Source of the DNA: Azonexus sp.
Lineage (GTDB): Bacteria > Pseudomonadota > Gammaproteobacteria > Burkholderiales > Rhodocyclaceae
Reading direction: 5' to 3'
Assembly (NCBI GenBank): GCA_023150195.1
Contig: JAKLLI010000068.1
Location: forward strand, 1 to 8,264
Length of the DNA stretch: 8,264 nt
Part shown: positions 1-5,897 of the stretch, piece by piece
Layout: every line of letters starts with the position of its first letter
Numbering within the stretch: the first letter of the stretch is position 1
Made by a program: the position numbers and the translations under genes
Notes under the pieces: generated by a model
Database searches by the model: none
What the model saw: only the letters and a program-made list of their open reading frames with translations
What the model was told of the DNA's origin: nothing

Positions 1-511
1 CGGCGCCGATCAGTAACGGGGCGAGCACGATGGGGCCGCCGACGATCATCAGCATGATCAGGAAAACGATGGTGAAGGGCAGGTCAGCCAGCACCATCAG
101 CGTTTGTGCCGACAGAAAATCGCGGGCGCCGGTGAGTTCCCGATACGCTGCCAGCGCGGCGCCCACCGGGGGCACTTTGCCGATATCGCCCACCATCAGT
201 CGTCCCACCAGCATTTCGTCGAGGGCAATGTCGGAGCGAATGGCAATCTGTTCCACGTAATAGGCACGGATCGCGCGCAGGACGAAATCAAGCAGGGAAA
301 ACAGCAGCATGCCGATGGCCAGCGCCCACAGGGTTTGCGTGATGCTGTTGCCGATCACCTTGTCAAAGACCAGCATGGAGAACACCGGGGTGGCCAGCAT
401 GAAGGTATTGACAATCAGGCTGGAGAGGCCGATTTCAACGTAGCGGCCCCAGTAGGCGCGCAGCGGCATCAGGTATTTGGGTTCCAGCGACGAGAGGGAC
501 GGAAGTTTCAT
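1..511 (-). CDS. Type I secretion ABC transporter (permease/ATPase), N-terminal part only
   Basis: Inner-membrane ABC transporter that would power one-step export of a protein through a type I secretion channel. I translated the 170 visible residues from the reverse complement. They begin MKLPSLSSLEPKYL and contain ATPVFSMLVFDKVIGN (about residues 36-51), TLWALAIGMLLFSLLDFVLRA, then an AIRAYYVEQIAIRSDIALDE stretch, and ADLPFTIVFLIMLMIVGGPIV near the edge. These resemble the membrane domain of the LssB/LapB-type family, with hydrophobic segments at roughly 22-44, 55-76 and 137-168. The nucleotide-binding domain would lie beyond the left edge. The only in-frame start is the ATG at 511; an in-frame TAA lies at 545-547. 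No clear Shine-Dalgarno is visible, and the gene follows the upstream glycosyltransferase by 38 bases, so co-transcription is likely. Odd point: the protein reaches its first membrane segment after about 20 residues, so it lacks the C39-like N-terminal domain of HlyB/LapB. A PrtD-type transporter is the alternative. Confidence 0.82.
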   Translation of the reverse strand, partial: MKLPSLSSLEPKYLMPLRAYWGRYVEIGLSSLIVNTFMLATPVFSMLVFDKVIGNSITQTLWALAIGMLLFSLLDFVLRAIRAYYVEQIAIRSDIALDEMLVGRLMVGDIGKVPPVGAALAAYRELTGARDFLSAQTLMVLADLPFTIVFLIMLMIVGGPIVLAPLLIGA

Positions 512-549
512 GGACTGGCGGTCAGCAAGGGTGAGACCCGGGACTTATA

Positions 550-2142
550 TCATTTTTCGTCGGCGAGGCGGTTGACCGCAGCATTCAGCGCATCGCGGTT
601 TTCCGGGGACAGTGTGGCAATGCGCTGGCGCATGCCCAGGCGATGCGTCCGCCAGCGCCCCAGCGCCGCCGTGAGCCGGGTGATCACGGCGGCCCAGTCG
701 TCGTTGGGTCCCTGGCGGAAAAGGCGCAGGCAATCCGGGTACCAGGGCGAATCTTCGGCATGTTCCAGCCAGCGCCAGTCGCAGCCATGCCAGGGCAGCA
801 TGACCCAGCAGGGTCGCGCCAGGGCCCCCGCAAGGTGCACGATCGCGGTGTCGACCGAAATCAGCAGGTCGAGTTGTTGCAGGATGGCGGCACTGTCAAG
901 GAAGTCATGAATGTCCGGGCCGAGGTGGGTGAGTGGCTGCGCCGGGGGCGGATTCGCCGCCTGTTGCTCGGCCGGGTCGTCTGGCGCTTGCTTTTGCAGA
1001 CAGTAGAAGTCGATGTCGGGAATTTGCCAGAGCGGGGCCAGCTGGGCGAGGTCGGCGAGGGAGCGATGGCGGTCATTCTTGTGCCAGCGGCTGCCCGACC
1101 AGACCAGGCCAACCCGCAAGCGCTTGCTCGCAGGCAGGCGCTGTTGCCAGGTTCGCCGAAGCTCGGCGGGGGTGTCCAGATAAGGGAGTTGGTTCGGCAG
1201 ATTGCCCAGGGTGCAATCCAGTTTTCCCGGCAGGCTGCCGAGCAGGGTCCAGCAATCGTGTGCCGGTAAGGGCGCGCCCAAAGGCAGGCAGGCATCGACG
1301 CCGGGCAGTCGGGCCAGCAAACGCTGCACAGGTGGTTTGCAGATGAGGGTGATTCGGTCGACCCCATGGCGAGCGCGTAAATGGGGGATAAAGCGGGCGA
1401 ACTGGATTTCATCGCCCATGCCTTGTTCATGCCAGATCAGCAGATGGCGGCCCGCCAGCGATTCGCCTTGCCAGGCCGGGGTCTGCACGGGGGGCAGAAA
1501 CACTTCGGTGGTTTGACGTCGCGGATCATGGCGGGCTTCGTACAAGGGCCAGCCCAGTGCGTAATCGCCGCGCTGCAGGTGCAGCAGCGCAAGGTTCCAG
1601 CGAGCGTCAGGATGATCGGGCTGCCATCGCAGGACCTGGCGGTAGGCGGCCAGCGCCGCTTGCGGTCGACGTTGTTCCTTGAGCAAATTTCCGAGATTGT
1701 TCAATGCCTCGATGTGTTTCGGCTGACGTGCCAAGGCCGCCCGCAAGGCCGCTTCGGCCCCCGCGTAGTCCCGGGCATCGTGCAGGGCAACGCCCAGATT
1801 GCTTTGGATGTCCGCTTGCGTTGGCCAGGCGTCAGCCGCTGTCCGGAGGCTGGCGATGCCTTCAGTCAGTCGCCCCGTCTGCCGCAACAGGTTGCCCAGA
1901 TTGTTCAGGGCAATCGCGAAAGCCGGGCGCAGGGCGATCGCCTGTCGATAACAGACTTCGGCCTGAGGAAGCCGGCCTTGGGCCTTGAGCAGATTGCCGA
2001 GATTGTTCAGGGCATCGGCATCCTCGGGATGTTCGGCCAGATGGGCACGCAAGGCGGCCTCGCCAGCGACTGACGCGCCTGCGGTGACGGTTTGATCGGG
2101 GAGTGATTCGGGCAAGGGCGCCGATTCAGCGGTTGAGGACAT
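550..2142 (-). CDS. TPR repeat protein with C-terminal GT9-like glycosyltransferase domain
   Basis: Predicted soluble cytoplasmic glycosyltransferase of 530 residues; no signal peptide or membrane segment is visible. After a Pro/Ala-rich N-terminus, TPR units occupy about 44-76, 78-110, 112-144 and 146-178, each with an ALNNLGNLL-like first helix, plus a partial unit to 204. The rest is a GT-B domain like heptosyltransferases: EQGMGDEIQFARF with D244 (where GT9 enzymes carry the N-terminal catalytic Asp), WSGSRWHKNDRHRS at 348-361, CLQKQ, SVDTAIVHLAGAL with D431 and H436 (nucleotide-sugar site), then DWRWLEHAEDSPWYP. All family landmarks are intact. Proteins of this build, such as Caulobacter FlmG, bind the acceptor protein through the TPR and glycosylate it; donor and acceptor here are unknown. 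The ATG at 2142 is used because the next Met is deep inside the GT domain; no good ribosome site is visible. The gene lies directly upstream of the type I transporter and is transcribed away from a larger paralogue. Confidence 0.88.
   Translation of the reverse strand: MSSTAESAPLPESLPDQTVTAGASVAGEAALRAHLAEHPEDADALNNLGNLLKAQGRLPQAEVCYRQAIALRPAFAIALNNLGNLLRQTGRLTEGIASLRTAADAWPTQADIQSNLGVALHDARDYAGAEAALRAALARQPKHIEALNNLGNLLKEQRRPQAALAAYRQVLRWQPDHPDARWNLALLHLQRGDYALGWPLYEARHDPRRQTTEVFLPPVQTPAWQGESLAGRHLLIWHEQGMGDEIQFARFIPHLRARHGVDRITLICKPPVQRLLARLPGVDACLPLGAPLPAHDCWTLLGSLPGKLDCTLGNLPNQLPYLDTPAELRRTWQQRLPASKRLRVGLVWSGSRWHKNDRHRSLADLAQLAPLWQIPDIDFYCLQKQAPDDPAEQQAANPPPAQPLTHLGPDIHDFLDSAAILQQLDLLISVDTAIVHLAGALARPCWVMLPWHGCDWRWLEHAEDSPWYPDCLRLFRQGPNDDWAAVITRLTAALGRWRTHRLGMRQRIATLSPENRDALNAAVNRLADEK
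1678..2014 (-). repeat. 102-bp-period TPR-coding repeats
   Basis: The DNA coding for the NNLGNLL helices recurs in register. Near-identical plus-strand blocks ending in gattgttca(a/g) lie around 1678-1708, 1884-1911 and 1984-2013. Spacing is exactly 102 bases between the last two and 306 bases (3 x 102) between the first and third, equal to 34 codons per TPR unit. This marks recent or homogenised duplication of repeat units and allows in-frame gain or loss of a repeat by recombination. Confidence 0.7.
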
Positions 2143-2225
2143 GGTCGGGGCACGCGAGGCGGGGCAAAACGATGCACCGCGCCGCAGGCAAGGCTAGAAT
2201 CGCCGCATTCTCCAGTATTCCCGGC
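2143..2225. promoter_or_regulatory. Divergent intergenic region with putative -10 box and small palindrome
   Basis: This 83-base gap separates the two divergent TPR-glycosyltransferase genes, so both promoters should sit here or overlap the gene starts. On the plus strand TAGAAT at 2195-2200 matches the sigma-70 -10 consensus at five of six positions and lies 25 bases before the ATG at 2226. A fitting -35 is weak (TGCACC at 2173-2178, three of six). The box overlaps an inverted repeat, AGAAT-N6-ATTCT (2196-2211), which could be an operator. I could not identify a convincing promoter for the leftward unit. Confidence 0.4.
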
Positions 2226-5200
2226 ATGGAAACAATGACACCTTCCCCGCGTGGACATGAGGCCGTTGATCTGCACGAAACCTGTCTGCGGGCCTATCGC
2301 GAAGGTCGCTATCAGGACATTCTGGCGCAGGTCGACGCACTCCTGCCGGCGCAAAAAACGGCGGACCTGCTGAATATGGCAGGCTTGTCGGCACGCAAGC
2401 TGGGGCGGATGGCCGCGGCAGAGGCCTGCTATCGCGCGGCCCTGGTCGTCGACGGTCAACACGCGCCGACCCGCAATAATCTGGCGATTCTGCTGCAAGC
2501 CAACGGAGCCAACGACGAGGCACAATCCCTGTATGAAGCCTTGCTCGCGCAAACCCCGGATGACCCGCTGCCGGCTCTGAATCTGGGCAACTTGCATTTG
2601 GCTGGCGGTCGTGCCGAAGCGGCGCGTGCCGCCTATGCGCAGGCTTTGCGCACGCAGCCGCGCTGGCCGCCAGCCTTGCGCGGTTTGGCGGAAGCGCAGT
2701 TCGCCCTGGCCGACAAAGCTGCCGCAATGACCAGCATGCGGAGCGCCTTGCGCAATACGCAGGAAGATTTCGACATGCTGCTGCGCCTCGCCGAATGGCG
2801 GCGAAGCGATTCTGCCGACGATCCGGATGCCTTGAAGGACGCACTGAGCTACGTGGACAAGGCGCGGCAATGGCAGCCCAAACATGCCCGCGCCGCCTGC
2901 ATGCAGGGCGAACTGCTGCAGGCGATGAAGCGCTTCGATGCGGCAGACGCCGCCTTCCGCAGTGTGCTCGATCACGATCCAGATAACGCCGATGTCTTGA
3001 ATAGTTACGGCATTCTGCTCAATGAAGCCAAACGCTACGAAGCCTCGGAGGCCGCCTACCGGCGCGCTTTGGCGCTGCGCCCGGATTTCGCCGAGGCGCA
3101 TAACAATCTGGCCGTGCTGCTGCAAAAGCTGAAGCGTTTTGGCGAAGCCCTGCCGCACTATCAGCGGGCCCTCGAACACCAGCCGGACTATGCGGCGGCC
3201 CGCTGCAACCTCGGCTTGTGGCATCTCGCCCAGGGCATGTTCGGTGAGGGTTGGACACTTTACGAGGCGCGCTACGCGCCGGATCGTACCGTGGCTTTTC
3301 CTCGCCTCAAGCGGCCCCAGTGGCAAGGTGAGTCGCTGGTCGGCAAAGGCATCCTGATCTGGAACGAGCAGGGCCTGGGCGACGAGATCCAGTTTGCCCG
3401 CTACGCCGTTCAGTTGAAATCCCTGGGGGCGCGTCATGTCGGCCTGATTTGCCGCCAGCCCTTGTCTGCGCTATTTCGCACCCTGCCCGGGGTTGACCGG
3501 CTGCATGAGGAAGGCGAAAAGTTCTCGCTGCAACCCTACGATTACTGGGTGTTCCCGCAAAGTATCCCGCGCTGGCTGTGTCCGACGCCCGCCGACATTC
3601 CTGCGGTCCACGCCTATCTTCGGGCGGATTCCGAACGGATGGCGGCCTGGCAAGGGCGGCTGGGGCCCGGCGTCAAGGTGGGGCTGGTCTGGCGCGGGCG
3701 GGCCGAATACACCAACGACGCCAATCGCTCGGTGCCTGATCTTCGCCTGCTGGCACCCTTATGGCAGGTGCCCGGGCTGAGTTTCCACAGTCTGCAAAAA
3801 GGCGAGGGCGAGCAGGAGGCCGCGGCACCGCCGTCAGGGCAGCCGATGATCGATCTGGGATCGGCATTCCGCGACTTCTCCGATACGGCGGCGGTGGTTG
3901 CCCAGATGGATGTCGTGATTTGCGTCGATACCGCCATCGCCCATCTGTGTGGCGCGCTGGGGGTGCCCTGCTGGGTCATGTTGCCGTATGTCGGTACCGA
4001 TTGGCGCTGGCAACTGGGGCGCAGCGATTCGCCCTGGTATCCCAGCCTGCGCTTGTTCCGGCAGCCAGCGCCGGATGCCTGGGGGGCTGTGGTGCGTGCC
4101 TTGCAGGCTGCCTTGATCGCGCAATGGGGACCCGAGCAGCCGGACGCCCCGCTGGCTGCGCCGGATGATGCCGAGGTCAACCGTCTTTGGCATGGGCTGC
4201 AGCAATTGCCGGTACCCGCCCGCCTGGCCATCGAAGCCCAGCTGGAAGCGCAGACTTCGGGGCTCACCCAACAGGCCGTGACGCTGGATTGGGCACGACA
4301 GGCGCTGGCGCACCAAACGGCGGGGCGCATCGATCAGGCAGCGCAGGCGTATGCGCAGGCGCTCGCCCGGGCGCCCGGGCTGGGGCCCTTGTGGCATAAC
4401 TATGGCGCCCTGCTGCGTTCAGCCGGGCGTGATGCCGAGGCGCTGAGCGCGTATGAACGGGCCTTGAATTTGCAGGGGCCTTACGCCGAGGCTTACTACA
4501 ATCGCGGCAATATCCACGAGGGGCGAGAGGATTATCCGGCGGCCATTGCCGATTACCGCGAGGCCATCCGGCTGCGGCCGGCGTATGCCGAGGCCTGGTA
4601 CAACCTCGGTGTGGCGCTGAAGGCCGGCGGCGATGCGCCCGGCGCCATTGCTGCCTATCGTCGGGCGATTGCGCTGCGCGCCGGCTACAGCGAGGCGCAC
4701 AACAATCTCGGGATGCTGATTCATGAACAGGGTGGCGATCCGGCCTTGGCCGAGGCTGCCTACCGCGAAGCGCTACAGGGCAAACCGCGTTATGCGGAGG
4801 CGCACAACAATCTCGGCGTCGTGTTGCAGGAGCGCCAGCAGTTTGCCGCTGCGGAACTTGAGTTTCGCGAGGCGCTGGGCATCCGGCCCGATTATCACGA
4901 TGCGCGCTGGAATCTGGCCTTGATGTTGATGGTGATGGGCCGTTTCGCCGAGGCCTGGCCGTGGTTTGAGGCGCGCCGCGCGATCACCCGCTGCCAGACC
5001 TTTCCGCCGCCGGTGCCCTTTCCCGAGTGGCAGGGCGAGCCGCTGGCCGGTCGGTGGATCGTGGTTTGGCCGGAACAGGGCTTTGGCGATGAAATCCAGT
5101 TCAGCCGCTATTTTTCGCTGCTCAAGTCGCGGGGGGCGGGCCAGGTCCTGGTCGCCTGCAAACCGCCGCTACGCCGACTGTTTGCTTCCTTGCCTGCGGT

Positions 5201-5897
5201 CGACGCCTGTATCGAGGTGGAAACCGGGATGGTGCATTTGCCGCCCTGCGATTGCTGGGTACTGTCGATGAGCCTGCCGCGCCTGTTTGCGACCACGCTG
5301 GAGACGGTCCCCGGAAAACTGCCCTATCTGGCGGTCGACCGGCCATTGCAGGCAACCTGGGCTGCCCGTCTGCCGCCTCGCCAGCCTGGCCGGAGGCGGG
5401 TTGGCGTGCTGTGGCAGGGAAGTCCGGCGCATCCCAATGACCGGCGGCGTTCTCTAATGTCGGCCGATCTCCTCTCGCCGCTGGCGGCATTGGCGTCCAT
5501 CGACTGGGTCGATTTGCACCGCGAGGCCGTTGCACAGCCGTCGGGGATTGCGCTGCGCCCTCTGGGGCGCCAGATCGAGGATTTTGCCGATAGCGCCGCG
5601 CTGGTCAGCCAACTGGATCTGGTGATCACGGTCGATACGGCAATGGCGCATCTGGCCGGGTCGCTGGCAAAACCGGTGTGGGTTTTGCTGCCGCATGCCG
5701 GACTGGATTGGCGCTGGCTGTGTGAACGTGAGGACAGCCCGTGGTATCCCGGGGTGATGCGCCTGTTCCGGCAAAGCGAAGCCGGTTGGCCCGCCGTGAT
5801 CGCGCGCCTGGTGAGCGCCCTGCGCGACTGGCTGGACGATCCTGCCCGCTTGGTCGAAGATACGTCAGCGCCCGCCATTTCCCCGGAGTCTCCGTGA
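2226..5897 (+). CDS. Double TPR-glycosyltransferase protein (TPR-GT-TPR-GT)
   Basis: Predicted cytoplasmic protein of 1223 residues containing two complete copies of the architecture of the divergent 530-residue neighbour. Module 1: TPRs about 16-338 (most regular from 255), then a GT9-like domain about 340-632 with GLGDEIQFAR (D386), WRGRAEYTNDANRS (489-502), LQK (523-525) and VDTAIAHL (D568, H573). A linker of about 55 residues follows. Module 2: six TPRs about 687-905, then GT about 906-1215 with GFGDEIQFSR (D955), WQGSPAHPNDRRRS (1063-1076), VDTAMAHL (D1137, H1142) and DSPWYPG. Each half departs from the shared pattern once: module 1 has Tyr495 where the other copies have His, and module 2 has LHR in place of LQK. 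The family transfers sugar from nucleotide donors, with TPRs likely holding a protein acceptor; substrates are unknown. The ATG at 2226 follows the putative -10; ATG 2235, with GGA just upstream, is an equally possible start. The stop overlaps the next gene. Confidence 0.87.
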   Translation: METMTPSPRGHEAVDLHETCLRAYREGRYQDILAQVDALLPAQKTADLLNMAGLSARKLGRMAAAEACYRAALVVDGQHAPTRNNLAILLQANGANDEAQSLYEALLAQTPDDPLPALNLGNLHLAGGRAEAARAAYAQALRTQPRWPPALRGLAEAQFALADKAAAMTSMRSALRNTQEDFDMLLRLAEWRRSDSADDPDALKDALSYVDKARQWQPKHARAACMQGELLQAMKRFDAADAAFRSVLDHDPDNADVLNSYGILLNEAKRYEASEAAYRRALALRPDFAEAHNNLAVLLQKLKRFGEALPHYQRALEHQPDYAAARCNLGLWHLAQGMFGEGWTLYEARYAPDRTVAFPRLKRPQWQGESLVGKGILIWNEQGLGDEIQFARYAVQLKSLGARHVGLICRQPLSALFRTLPGVDRLHEEGEKFSLQPYDYWVFPQSIPRWLCPTPADIPAVHAYLRADSERMAAWQGRLGPGVKVGLVWRGRAEYTNDANRSVPDLRLLAPLWQVPGLSFHSLQKGEGEQEAAAPPSGQPMIDLGSAFRDFSDTAAVVAQMDVVICVDTAIAHLCGALGVPCWVMLPYVGTDWRWQLGRSDSPWYPSLRLFRQPAPDAWGAVVRALQAALIAQWGPEQPDAPLAAPDDAEVNRLWHGLQQLPVPARLAIEAQLEAQTSGLTQQAVTLDWARQALAHQTAGRIDQAAQAYAQALARAPGLGPLWHNYGALLRSAGRDAEALSAYERALNLQGPYAEAYYNRGNIHEGREDYPAAIADYREAIRLRPAYAEAWYNLGVALKAGGDAPGAIAAYRRAIALRAGYSEAHNNLGMLIHEQGGDPALAEAAYREALQGKPRYAEAHNNLGVVLQERQQFAAAELEFREALGIRPDYHDARWNLALMLMVMGRFAEAWPWFEARRAITRCQTFPPPVPFPEWQGEPLAGRWIVVWPEQGFGDEIQFSRYFSLLKSRGAGQVLVACKPPLRRLFASLPAVDACIEVETGMVHLPPCDCWVLSMSLPRLFATTLETVPGKLPYLAVDRPLQATWAARLPPRQPGRRRVGVLWQGSPAHPNDRRRSLMSADLLSPLAALASIDWVDLHREAVAQPSGIALRPLGRQIEDFADSAALVSQLDLVITVDTAMAHLAGSLAKPVWVLLPHAGLDWRWLCEREDSPWYPGVMRLFRQSEAGWPAVIARLVSALRDWLDDPARLVEDTSAPAISPESP
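4692..4816 (+). repeat. 20-bp perfect direct repeat in adjacent TPR units
   Basis: The 20-mer gaggcgcacaacaatctcgg occurs at 4692-4711 and again at 4797-4816, encoding EAHNNLG in consecutive TPR units of module 2. A related copy with three or so differences is near 3093 in module 1. The offset is 105 bases, 35 codons, because the intervening unit carries one extra residue (GGDPAL). Recombination between the copies would delete or add one TPR in frame. Confidence 0.75.
5885..5888 (+). promoter_or_regulatory. Ribosome binding site supporting the GTG start of the Memo-AMMECR1 gene
   Basis: GGAG at 5885-5888 lies five bases before GTG 5894-5896, which itself overlaps the TGA (5895-5897) of the upstream glycosyltransferase gene. 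The reading frame is open further upstream, but the Memo-like homology (IRPPAVAGSFYP) begins only a few residues after this GTG. This selects the GTG over upstream in-frame starts and points to translational coupling. Confidence 0.7.

Noticed and set aside
104..910. Plus-strand open frame of 268 codons at the left end
   Set aside because: It is antisense to the transporter and the C-terminus of the glycosyltransferase; both of those have clear family motifs and this frame has none.
1381..2073. Plus-strand open frame of 230 codons
   Set aside because: Its periodic sequence (EQISEIVQ-like repeats) is only the complement of the TPR-coding repeats of the minus-strand gene.
2103..2225. Extended N-terminus for the double glycosyltransferase starting at ATG 2103
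   Set aside because: It would overlap the start of the divergent gene, place the putative promoter inside the coding region, and add an Arg-rich stretch with no TPR character.
2007..3437. Long minus-strand open frame (476 codons) spanning the start regions of both TPR-GT genes
   Set aside because: It is antisense to two strongly supported TPR genes, has no recognisable domain or sensible composition, and long antisense frames are common in GC-rich coding DNA.
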